A stretch of 64,000 bases of DNA from Dichomitus squalens LYAD-421 SS1 (taxonomy: Eukaryota > Basidiomycota > Agaricomycetes > Polyporales > Polyporaceae): contig NW_006766885.1 in the NCBI RefSeq assembly GCF_000275845.1, positions 1,744,554 to 1,808,553 of the forward strand, read 5' to 3'. This document shows positions 1 to 9,842 of this stretch, piece by piece (the stretch's first letter is position 1; every line of letters starts with the position of its first letter). The notes under the pieces are model-generated. The model was not told where the DNA came from. It saw only the letters and a program-made list of their open reading frames with translations, and searched no databases. Position numbers and translations under genes: made by a program.

Positions 1-240
1 AACAAGCACATTGTAACACTTAAAGTCTTCTATCACATGTTATTGCCCTTCTTCTAATAGACTATAAAGCTGCTTCTACAGCCTCAAAACAGACTGGTTT
101 ACAACTAGTGTATGGATGTCTATGATAGATATTATTACATAAGAAGTATACAAGATGTGTGACTGATAGAACACCAATTGCTCAAATTGAGGCCTGAGTA
201 TACTGAAGTCAATATGTAAAGTCCAAGTTGTGGCCCAAGT

Positions 241-510
241 ACCCCAAGTACCCCAAGTATATAGACTTGGGTCAAGTCCGTGTACTTGGGACCAAGTACA
301 TGGACTTGGGGCCAAGTACATGGACTTGGGGCCAAGTACACGGACTTGAGTCCAAGTACACGGACTTGAGTCCAAGTACACGGACTTGAGGCCAAGTACA
401 CGGACTTGAGTCCAAGTACACGGACTTGAGGCCAAGTACACAGACTTGAGGCCAAGTACACAGACTTGAGTCCAAGTACATGAACTTGGGCTCAAGTATG
501 GGTCCAAGTC
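241..510. repeat. 20-bp minisatellite (about 10 units)
   Basis: Tandem units of about 20 bp based on CCAAGTACACGGACTTGAGT, cleanest from about 291 to 489 and decaying at both ends. Units alternate between CGG/TGG/CAG/TGA in the middle and GAGT/GAGG/GGGG at the end. Each unit has CAAGT and ACTTG arms around a 6-nt loop, so every unit can fold as a small hairpin. A 20-nt unit is not a multiple of three, so the long reading frames running through it are not evidence of coding. The array ends about 20 nt before the ATG of the WD40 gene at 526. Confidence 0.93.
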
Positions 511-525
511 CGTGACGTTTTCCTG

Positions 526-1605
526 ATGGACTGCGTTGGCCATGATAAATCAGTAGAATGTCTGGCCAATTCACTAGACAGCAGTTGGATAGCGACAGGG
601 TCTTATGACTCCACCATAATCCTTTGGAACTCGAGGGGAGAGGTCGCAAAGGAATGGGTAGCACACGGCCCTGGCGGGGTTGTGAATTCCCTCGCGTTCT
701 CCCCCGACAGTCATTATCTTGTCTCCGCCGGCTCCGACGGCATGGTCGCGATTTGGGATGTAAACCAAGACGCAAGCAAAACTGCAACGCTCGCGGGCCA
801 TACTCACGCTGTTGCGTCCTGTGCGTGGTCCCAAGACGGCACTCTGATCGCGTCTGCATGCGACGAGAACAGCTATCCTTACAGACCGGGGGCGCCCGAG
901 CCCGAGCCGGAAAGCTTAACCGTGCGCCTTTGGGACGCCCAGACGTTCCAGCAGGTCCACGTCTTCGAGGGACCACACGAAGGGGCTATCTGGTCCGTCG
1001 CGTTCTCTCCAGACGGGCGTTGGCTGGTGTCTAGGGGCGAGGATCATTACTGCTGCGTCTGGGATGTTGCGAGGCGTACGCTCCATACGGTCCTCCGGGG
1101 ACACGGAGGGTTGCTCCGTGCCGCTGCCTTCCATCCCCGGAGCACACGCCTGGCCACCGCCTCGATGGATCACACCATTCGAATATGGGATGTGGAGAAG
1201 GGAGAGACGCTCCTCACGTTGGCAGGACATAAAAACGAGGTGTTTGCAGTAGCTTTTTCCCCAGATGGGCACCTCATAGTGTCTGCTTCTGGTGACGAAA
1301 CGGCGAAAGTCTGGGATGCGAACAGCGGTGCCATGCTCTTCTCGATCGAAGGACACGACGAGCCATGTCGTAGAATATCCTTCTCACCAAGCGGGCATTA
1401 CATAGCGTCCGGATCAAATGACAGGACCGTACGGCTGTGGAGGACCGACGACGGCTCATGCTTGGCTGTATTCCGCGATCATGGAGGGGCAGTGAACAGA
1501 GTGGCTTTCTCTCAGGATGGAGAGACACTTACATCAGTGGCAACGGATGGCACTGTTTGCATCCGTCATCTGAGCGACGTCATTGGCAAAGGACGACATG
1601 CGTAG
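526..1605 (+). CDS. WD40-repeat protein (eight-blade propeller), without F-box exons
   Basis: A 359-aa single-exon reading frame made almost entirely of eight WD40 repeats. Each has the GH...V.S.AFSPDG...ASGS.D.T.R.WD pattern, with WD-type ends near residues 34, 77, 131, 176, 218, 260, 302 and 345. It is clearly related to the WD40 half of the F-box/WD40 gene at 5288-7624, and its homology starts exactly where the last exon of that gene starts. Two readings are possible. It may be a stand-alone propeller starting at this ATG. Or it may be the last exon of a longer gene whose F-box exons lie left of the window, with the minisatellite sitting in the intron; the frame stays open back to 484 and an AG lies at 507-508. 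It is the only family member here on the plus strand and it converges on the PA-TM-RING gene. Partner and role are unknown; WD40 propellers usually act as protein-interaction platforms. Confidence 0.8.
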   Translation: MDCVGHDKSVECLANSLDSSWIATGSYDSTIILWNSRGEVAKEWVAHGPGGVVNSLAFSPDSHYLVSAGSDGMVAIWDVNQDASKTATLAGHTHAVASCAWSQDGTLIASACDENSYPYRPGAPEPEPESLTVRLWDAQTFQQVHVFEGPHEGAIWSVAFSPDGRWLVSRGEDHYCCVWDVARRTLHTVLRGHGGLLRAAAFHPRSTRLATASMDHTIRIWDVEKGETLLTLAGHKNEVFAVAFSPDGHLIVSASGDETAKVWDANSGAMLFSIEGHDEPCRRISFSPSGHYIASGSNDRTVRLWRTDDGSCLAVFRDHGGAVNRVAFSQDGETLTSVATDGTVCIRHLSDVIGKGRHA

Positions 1606-2304
1606 ACTACACTCACAGTGCATGTATCTCAGCTTGCTATTGTCGCCATAATGAAACAATTGTTCAACCGACGCTGAGGTCTCTCCCCCTGAGTTTCAAA
1701 GTGGACTCCCGACAGCTAAACAATCTCGCCCGTCGTCAACAGGAAAGTACTGTTCACAGGAAGTTCGTCTACTTTGCTATCGGTGTGATCCTTGAGGCAC
1801 TGTTCGCGGTACCAGCCTTCCTCAGCCAGTATGAGACAAACCCTGACGAGAGACTGAGCGACTAATAGAAGAAATTCTGCTGAAGGTAATCCCTGCGAAA
1901 CACGTCCCCCCTTACGCACGCGAGAAACCTGGACCAAACCGCGCGGCCAGGATTTCAGCAGTCATTGCAGGAGAGCGAGAAACCGCTGCAGCGTACAAAC
2001 CTGCAAATGGACAACATAGTTAGGCATTACATATCGTAAGCTGACTCGTACAGACCGTCATCGACCGTGCGCATACGGATACTAATACAATGTCTATCGC
2101 GCATAGCGCGCATGAACCATATAATGCGTGCGCGCGCACGTCTCGTCACTTCAAACAGGCGTCCTGCACGCCCGGGAGGGGCTCCGCCCCGTGCATGTAG
2201 CACGCCTCCCTGATCGCGAAGGCTTGCGCATACACCCTAGTCCGCCATAGTCGCGCTGCTGAATCATAACCGGGGCATCCAGCCTTATCCGTCCACCGCA
2301 CCTC
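1606..2304. other. Convergent intergenic region, no gene seen
   Basis: About 700 bp between the 3' ends of the WD40 gene and the PA-TM-RING gene. It holds short spurious frames and a GC-rich alternating purine-pyrimidine patch near 2095-2145. No conserved protein, RNA gene or repeat recognised. Confidence 0.6.
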
Positions 2305-4834
2305 CTACATATGCAACGTGGTGCGCGGCGCAATCGGCACGGGAGGGTTCGTCGGGTCGTACTCGCCCAGGTCCTCGTGCGCACGCCGCTGCCTGCGCCT
2401 CCGCGCCGTCCGCAGGTACCTCGAGAATCGCGCGGCCGCAGACGACATCGGGCGCGCCGACCCCAGCGCGTGTGGGGGCTCGAGGTGGTCCGCTTCCTCG
2501 CCTGCGGTCATCATCGTCTGCAGCGCCTGGAAGTCTGTACAAGATAGGTAACATTTACGGGTCAGCACCGAGTTCTGCGCATATACCCAACCAAGATCGG
2601 AGAGAGGAGGGAAAACGCACCTTGCCGGCACAGCGGACAGCTGCTCGACAGCTCGAGCAGCCACTGGTCCACGCACTCCTGGTGGAACCGATGGTGGCCC
2701 TCGCACGGAAGGATGCGGAGGTCGTCGCCCTCCTCGAAGTCGACGATGCATATCGGGCATGTCTCGCGCCCAATCGCGTCCGGGACGACGTCCTTCTCCC
2801 CGCCCCCACTCCCTGACGCGTCTGCCGGCGCAGGAACCCTGGGGGGCCGCGGGACTACCTGAGGCACGGACGAGGACGAGCCTGCGCGAGGGGACTGGTC
2901 GTCTTCGTCTTGGGCGCCGTCCGCCACTGGGGACGTGTGTGGGAGCGTCGGAACCGCGATGGAGCCCAGCACCGCAGCGTCCGCCCCAGGTTTGTCCTCA
3001 TCTCCGAGACGCGCCGCGACGACTGTCCACTCGCGTAGCTCGAGGGCAACTTCCTCGCTACCGTCGCCGGCCTCGACGGCTTTGCCCCTCCCCTCCCTCA
3101 TACCCGGCCTGATCGCCGGGGTCGGAGCGGTGGTGTAGTCGACACTCTCGAGGTCCTTCGCGGGCGCAGGCGCCTCGGGGAGGTCAGCGTCCGTCCGTCC
3201 GAACTTGACGACGGGGAAGGTGTCGAGGATCGCGCGCGTGAGACCGCGTGCGCGGCTCTGCGCGCCTAGTGCGCCCGGGGGGCCAAGCGTGTCCCCAGAA
3301 CGGGGCCCGTACCGTTCTGGATGGCGGATGGCCCTTATTGCCTGCAAGGGAAATGAACAAAGACGGGATATCAGGAGGGAAATTGACATATATGCGCTAA
3401 GATGCGATAAAGCAACGAGACGTACTCCTGAGACGATGACGATGCAGAAGAGTGCTGAGACGCAGCCTGTTATAGCGTACAGGATGATCCTGACGAGATT
3501 CCAAACATACATCAGCCCCGAAGGCTCTGCACATCAAAATTAAAGCAGCAGGAGTAGCCCACATTGCGAGACTAGTGTTCGTGCTGCCGCCAGACGAGTT
3601 GTTGCTCCCATCGGAGCTAGTGGTCGTGCTGCCGGTGCCTGTGGTGTTCGCTGATGGGTCGGTCGCGTTAGACGCGGTCAGAGTGGCGAAAAGATACCCA
3701 GCCGAGGGGACGGCATGGTTGGCGATCGCGCTTTCGATGACGTTCTGGCTGCTGTTGAGCAGCGTGGGGCTGAACCAGTAGTACTTGGACGAGGAGTTGC
3801 CCAGGATGGTCGTGAACTGGTTCTCGATGAGCCTGGATGAGACGCTAAGGTAAGGGTGGATGTGTCACAATCGAGGGGAGTTCGACATACGAGGAGGAAG
3901 AGAGTGATTGAGTAGCGAAGATGTCCATGACTTGATCAAAGTTTGCAGGATCGGAATACTCGGGATTAATATAGCACGTCACTGACTTCAAGGAATATAG
4001 GAGCTGTGGCGACAATCTTTGCTCAGCAACGAACGCATCTCAGGGATAAAGAACGGGACACCGACTGCAGCGACAGCCCCTCTATCCCTCGCAAGTGTGA
4101 ATATATCGTCCTCCATGGACGCGTTCGTTGAGTTTGTGTCGCAGGATACGAGGGCGATCCAGGGCGTCGTGGCTATTTCGCGAAGGTGATGTGCCAATCT
4201 CAGTCAGCGAGTGCGTCTGTGTGCTGAATCTGGCAACCGCTCAAGTAAATCAAGTACTCACTTGTGCCGTTGGGCATCTTGTCTTCTGAGAAATGTACAA
4301 GCGCTCCCTAACACGAATAGATGTCAGGAGGACTCTGTATCGAGTAACCCTGACCCTGATTGGAAGGAAGGAAGGAGTATAGACCGGATTGCCGTCGCCA
4401 TTAGTGGCGATAAAGTACGCGGTAGGCATCTCTCTTCGAGCGATAGGATGATACCGTCCGAGACTCGAATACTTTTTCACCATATCCTTCTCACGCATGC
4501 CCCAATACCAGCGTGACACGCCATTCAATAGAAATGAGAGCAATTAGTGCACCTTGTTAATGCCCGTGCTGTCCGCCCCGACCAGCTGATACGATATCTG
4601 CTCCGTATACGACCCCATCGGATACCACTGCAAGCTCAGCTTCGACGCATCGCTGAAATTCTGGCCAGCCTGTTGCGCAACCGTCGTATCGTTGGTCCCC
4701 TGTGCCGGAATGTACCCGAATGTAGATCGAGGTGATAGGGCCAGCACAATCAGAGTCGCGATAGTCGCCCAGTGCAGCCAGCCGAGTGCAGATCGGAGCA
4801 GGATGCCTGTGCGGGAGGCGGAAGAGGGGGACAT
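2305..4834 (-). CDS. PA-TM-RING type E3 ubiquitin ligase
   Basis: Spliced model (minus strand): 4834-4553, 4307-4262, 4172-4066, 4003-3891, 3832-3573, 3526-3426, 3341-2621, 2534-2305. This gives 1860 nt and 619 aa, with phases consistent at every junction. Order of parts: signal peptide or anchor (LLRSALGWLHWATIATLIVL); a luminal PA domain (GALVHFSED, WIALVSCDTNST, DDIFTLARDRGAVAA); an N/S/T-rich stalk; one transmembrane helix (IILYAITGCVSALFCIVIVS); an acidic and proline-rich cytosolic stretch; then a RING-H2 finger (CPICIVDF, LPCEGHHRFHQECVDQWL, CPLCR) and an R-rich tail. The family places these ligases in endosome, Golgi or vacuole membranes, where the PA domain binds cargo and the RING recruits E2. 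The 46-nt intron at 3527-3572 and the first intron (about 245 nt) are the least certain joins. A truncated second copy lies at 8580-9560. Confidence 0.86.
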
Positions 4835-5287
4835 GGCGGTGGGAGAGGATAGGCGTGCGGTAAAACACGGGTGGCTCGTAGCTCGTGGGGCGTGGGGCGT
4901 GGGCCGTGCGCTGCCGGAGGACAAAGCAACCAGCTCGTGCACACGTTTTGGACTGCGTGAGACTGCGGCCAGAGGTTTGATCCTAGAGGCCTGTGAGTGG
5001 GAAGCGGCACGGTGCCAGCCTCGCTGGAGGCAGATGAAGAGTTATTCAGAGCGGGAGCGGCTGCAGACAGATCACGCGGAGCCTCGGAGTGGGAGCCGGG
5101 CGGATTACGATCACAGCACTTGTGCGCCTCGACGAACTGCGTGCTCGGCGCCTATGTACATGAATTCCTTCAAGTCGGCACATTCTCTGTGACAGAATTC
5201 GCATACATACAAGGCTCGGTATCACGCAGATACTGAAGTACCGAAGGGCGACATCTACACCAGCACAACGTATGTGTACGGGATCTA
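4835..5287. promoter_or_regulatory. 5' flank of the PA-TM-RING gene and 3' flank of the F-box/WD40 gene
   Basis: About 450 bp with no gene. The part next to the ligase start (about 4850-5000) has a recognisable counterpart beside the ligase relic (about 9470-9600), so it was copied in the tandem duplication. No clear TATA box was found. Confidence 0.4.
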
Positions 5288-7624
5288 CTAATCGTCTGGA
5301 ATAACGTTGGCCAATCGTCTAATGAAGACAGTCCCATCATTCGCTCCAGACGACAGCGTCTGACCGTCCGGGGAGAAAGCTACGTGCCTTACCTCTGCAT
5401 GATGTTCGGAGAATGTCGCTACACGCGACCCATCACTTGTCCTCCACAACCCCACTGTCCTGTCTTTGGATGCTGATGCGATGTACCTCCCACATGGAGA
5501 GAACCGCGCTGCCAGGACGTTGTCGGTGTGTCCCTCCAGTGACATGATCATGACACCGGTGGATGCGTCCCAAATCGTCACTGTCTTTGCCATCGACGCA
5601 GACAGTAACAAGCTGCCATCTGGAGAGAAATCCACATCCTGGACACCTCTTGCGTGCTCCTGTAAGACGCAAATCGGCTCTCCCGTCTCCACACCCCAAA
5701 TCCGCACTGTGCGGTCGCCGGACGCGGTGGCGAGGCGTGTGCTCCCAGGGTCAAACGCGGCGGCACCGAGCGCACTTGTATACCCCTGCAGGACCATGCC
5801 CGACGAGACATCCCATATACAGCAATAGTGATCCCTGCCTCCCGAAGCGAGCCAGCGACCGTCGGGAGAGAAGCGAACAACACGAACGTTGCTCTGGTGC
5901 GCGCCATCGAAGAGATGGAGCTGCCGGAATGTATTCGTGTCCCAGAGACGAACTGATTTGTCGCGTCCCCCGGATGCAATCGTGGTGCCGTCCGGAGACC
6001 AGGCGCAGCTGTTGATTTCGTCCGTGTGCCCTTCGAGTACCGCGACTCGACGTGCATCTTGGTTCAGATCCCAGACGACCACATTCCTGTCGCGGCCAGC
6101 AGACGCAAGGAATCGGCTGTCCGGGGAGAATGCAAGAGAATAGACTTGGCCGTGGTGAGCCACCCATTCATGGCACAGCTGTCCGTCCGAGTCCCAGACG
6201 ATGATGGTGTTATCCTCTGACCCACTCGCGATCCACTCGCTGTCCGGGGCAACGACGACGGCATGCACGATGTTGTCATGGCCCACAGTAGCTAAGGAAT
6301 TGGTCAGCTGTTCCATAGACTGCACATCATCTTAGATAGGATCAATCTCACTTGATTCGCACGTAACAGTCAGTCTATTGTGTTTACGCAACGACGGGAA
6401 CAGTTGACCCAGCACCCGAGTCCAAAGACGCTCCCTGGCAGGCATCTCTGATGATACCAGGAAAGACAGCCGCTGTCGACGGAATGTGGAGAGGGCCGCT
6501 TCTAGCTTCGAGCACACATCAATCCAGAAGGGGTCTTCTGATTCGTCGTCTGCTAATTCGTCGTCTTCAAACCTCCGATGTTTGTGCAACCTCTGACTTT
6601 CTCTGTACCACTGATCAAGGCTGCCTCGATAGGTCAAAAGGAAGTGCGCAGAGACGTCCTCTAGGCTTGGGGGGCGGAAGCGTGTGAGAAACCCGGTCAG
6701 TCTCTCTAACCTATCCACCCCCTTGCCGAGCTCCAATCCAATTGTAAGGGTATGCAACCGCTTCCATTTCGAGGGCATCAAGAATACGGGGGGAATCACT
6801 GAGTCAGAGGTCAGTTTGCGGATTGATTGCTAGCCAGACCACGCACCGTGAAGTCCTGTCAACATCACAGTCTGTACAGTGCACCGAGCACAATCGAGCA
6901 GCAAAGATGTCACGTCCTCAGGTGCACCCGAATGAATCTAAGGGATAGGACCCATCAGTCAATCGGACACACAAACGATGCACTGGGCTATCCTCACGTT
7001 GACGGTGGCCAGGCGAAGTTGTCGAGATAGCTTGTTCCTCATTTGGTCCATGCCAGGCCCAGCCTTCGCCTGCGACTTCACGGAGATATCGCGGCAGTCG
7101 ATTTTTGTCATATTCGGGAATGCAAGGATCAATCGGCACAGATCTGTACACGTCGACAGGGAGAGATTGCCCAGCTGTAGAGTCCGGATGTTCTGGCCGT
7201 ACTGGTGGTAGCACCGGAGGTGGGACGTGTGGAGACACAAAGTAGGTCGACGTTCTCCACCGCAGTATTCCTTGAGCTCGCGCGAGATGAATGAGAGGGT
7301 GGCAAGGTTGGGGAGCATCTGAAGCGGAGGAAGGTGCGGAACGTCGACGGGCGAAATGGTGAGACACCGTACGTGCCTCCGGAGCCGTGATCCGGTATCT
7401 GTTCGAAGAAAATCGTAGAAAGCGAAAGCCTTGTCCCTGCCATTGAGAGGGATATGATTGATCATGACCAGGAGACAGTAAGGATGGAGCTGGCGACAGG
7501 TGAGGGAGAAACTACGCAGGAGGTCGAAGTCATTACAAGCTTGGTCCACAACACACTCTATGACTTCCCAAGGGAGTACCATGGACATGGCGAGTCGACG
7601 ATAGAGGACGAGCAAGGGAGACAT
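5288..7624 (-). CDS. F-box/WD40 protein, copy A (intact)
   Basis: Model: 7624-6977, 6937-6847, 6798-6352, 6291-5288. This gives 2190 nt and 729 aa with phases consistent. The N-terminus carries an F-box-like motif (LPWEVIECVVDQACND, LRSFSLTCRQLHPYC). A leucine-patterned middle region follows (about residues 60-390), then eight WD40 repeats in the last exon (for example SPDGRWLASGG, HYCCIWD, TVRIWGV, TVGLWRTSD). F-box proteins with a WD40 propeller normally act as substrate receptors of SCF (Skp1-cullin-F-box) ubiquitin ligases; that role is inferred. The ATG at 7624 is chosen because the same Met-Ser-Pro start is kept in copy B at 12202. The first intron uses GTTTGT, a weak donor. This is the only family member in the window that reads open throughout. 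Confidence 0.8.
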
Positions 7625-8150
7625 CGTGAGCCGACAGTAGGGGATGAGCGACGGAGAATGAGAGGAGGGTCCGCATTTAAGGCGCCTTGTTAATTGGGTC
7701 CAAGGACTACCACGATGCAAGGAAGCATGAGGCTCAGGGTAGACTGGCACAGGTGTCATGTCGAACGTGGGAAGTACCGAAAGCCTACAATCGAAGAAGA
7801 CTCAGCATAGACGCGTGCACGGCCATGAAAGCCATTCTATCTGTTGTGAACGTACCGGTTGGTGGCAAAGATCCAAAAAAATACCTCCGTATTTTTTTCG
7901 GTATATATAACGCGTTTTCTTGCTCACGTGCGGTTCATTGAAGAATGACACGATGAAGGGCACTATGACATTCGCACATTTTGCCATGGCGGAAACCTGA
8001 TACTTGGCACTGACATCTGCTGTGTTACAACACACCGAACATGCCATCAGGCCCCAGGGCTGTACATACTCGTACGCCTGGTTCTCTGGCTCCTGCCTCC
8101 CTTGTCCGCACACTTCACCGTTTTATTGACCTCATTCACAGCTTCCGAGA
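7625..8150. other. Intergenic region with a short perfect-arm hairpin
   Basis: About 525 bp upstream of copy A. It contains an inverted repeat at 7873-7901 (CCAAAAAAATAC, 4-nt loop, GTATTTTTTTCGG) followed by GGTATATATAA. The hairpin resembles the tip of a small foldback element. No protein recognised. Confidence 0.5.
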
Positions 8151-8558
8151 AGATTTCCACGCATCGCAGGGTTTACTCGATGACGTTTAGTAGCGGGATG
8201 AGCTACTCGTGCACGCTCCTCGTCGCAGTGAGCAAGCTTTCGCCACGTCCATGCTCGCTACGTGGCTCGTGAGCCTTGTAGGCACGTACGGGTTTCTGTA
8301 CGGGTCGTACGGACCCGAGCCTACCGGAGAAAGAAACTTGACGGCAACCACGAGGCCCTTGCTGCGCAAGTCAAGGATCGTGTCCTGAAGAGATTATGAG
8401 TGCGGCAAAGCTTTGTAGACTTCGGGCTTGAGCATCAGCAGACATACCCTCGTTGGCGCCAGCCCTGGTAACGCCGCCGTGCATTTCCAGCTGTAGGTCC
8501 CCCATCGAGCGGGTCGCAAGCTTGTCCGTGAGCTCTTCGGGACCGATGACGGTGCTCA
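8151..8558 (-). pseudogene. Class-III aminotransferase fragment (duplicate of the gene at 13075-14796)
   Basis: Frames on the minus strand give SKGLVVAVKFLSPVGSGPYD and ELTKD-type pieces (ELTDKLATRSMG). They match the C-terminal third of the intact aminotransferase (GKGLMVAVEFASPVGSGPYD, KELTDKLAPGSMGG). The reading frame is shifted after the first block, and the catalytic half (Lys, Asp-Glu-Val-Gln motif, N-terminus) is missing. Homology to the intact gene runs from the C-terminus and stops abruptly at about 8558 (GCTCAGC), where ligase-derived sequence begins within about 20 nt. It is a dead stub created by the tandem duplication. Confidence 0.85.
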
Positions 8559-8579
8559 GCAAAAAGAAAACCTACGAGC

Positions 8580-9560
8580 GATTGTCTCCGTCGCTGTCCA
8601 CCGCTTTGCGCGACCCAACGTCTGTCGAGCGCTACGACAGGAACCACATCTGCGGCATAGTCGATGCTCTCGGGTGTCCTTCCCGAGCGCAGCTGCCTCC
8701 GCGAGGCTCCCGTCCGCCGGGCCAACTTGACAACGGGGAAGGTGTCGAGGATCGCGTGCGTAAGGCCGCGTGTGCGGCTCCGCCGTTTGTGCGGTGCCTC
8801 AGGAGGGCCAAGCGTATTGCCCGATCAGACCCGTACCATCCGGGCGGGATGGACGGTGACCCGATCCATGTCGCCTGTACGCAACGGGAATAAAGGGCAT
8901 ATAACAAGATCCAAGCCGGTATTAGACCGCGTATCGGTCTCGATGGGCGAGGTAACCAGGAGAGATGACGGAGTGGTTGATGATTGCCCTTTCAATGTTG
9001 TCCTGGCTGTTGTCGATCAGCGTGAGATCGGTATGGGTTGGACTAGGACTTGCCGAGAACAGCGGTGAACTCTTGATGAGCCTAAGTGAGGTGCACGGGT
9101 AAGCGCGGATGCGCCATAGTCGAACGAGGGTAAAACTTACGCGGAGGACGGGAGAGATTACCTGACGAGGATGTCCGTACCTTAGTCGACTTAAGATCAC
9201 AGTATCGCAGTGCTAGGGATTGAGCTAAGACGCCACTGACTTGGAGAAATTGCCGCAATAATCCTCCGTTTCAGTCAAGGTTGCATCTCTGCCGTTGAGA
9301 CCCTCAACATATAGTGCAGCAACCGGCCATCTACACATGGCCAATGTGAAAATATCGTCAACGAACACAGTGCAGCCGTCGGAGTGCAGATCCGGGCATG
9401 AGACCTGTGCGGGAGGGTTGGTACGAGGAGGGAGAGGATGAGTATGCGTTCAGGAGGTTCAGTCCATGGGTGGCTCGTAGTCCGTGCGCCGTCGCGGCGT
9501 GGGCCGTGTGTTTGGAGTGAGGAAGGCAACCTCGTGAGCACGGATGCGGTCTGGGGTTTA
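8580..9560 (-). pseudogene. PA-TM-RING ligase relic (duplicate of 2305-4834)
   Basis: Disjointed minus-strand frames match the intact ligase in the same order. AILDTFPVV lies near 8730-8750 in the cytosolic region. PTHTDLTLIDNSQDNIERAI with a following ISPGYL block lies near 8960-9060, matching the stalk exon. A DDIFTLA match lies near 9345-9365, from the PA domain. The signal-peptide and upstream region lies at about 9370-9560. The whole RING finger and C-terminus are absent because the copy begins inside the acidic region (equivalent to about 3050 in the intact gene). Frames are broken by many indels, so it cannot encode a ligase. Confidence 0.8.
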
Positions 9561-9842
9561 CATAGACTGCGTGAGACTGCCCATGTGCATGAGGGACAGC
9601 GGCACAGCGCCGGTCCCGCAAGTGGCGAGGAAGGAGCTGGAGATAGCACCAGTCTGCTGCAGGGATGACGAGCGGCGCAGGCGGTCGAGCGTGGGCCCGG
9701 GCGTGTCGAATGGGAAGACCGCAGGAGGGTACTTAGAGGACACGCAGAGCTCGGTGCCCCCATCCACGGCGCCTGATATTGGCCGTAACCGGTCGGCATC
9801 CGCCCCGACCGTTTCGTTACCCAGGGCGCCCCATAATCTCCG
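9561..9842. other. Gap between ligase relic and F-box/WD40 copy B
   Basis: Short non-coding spacer, the counterpart of 5000-5287. Nothing recognised in it. Confidence 0.4.

Noticed and set aside
76..976. Long frames on the minus strand through the minisatellite
   Set aside because: The 20-bp unit is read in successive frames, so the open frames are a by-product of a stop-free repeat.
4250..4543. A 97-codon frame in the first intron of the PA-TM-RING gene as a coding exon
   Set aside because: Joining exon 1 directly to GALVHFSED keeps phase and matches the family; including the frame would insert unrelated sequence into the PA domain.
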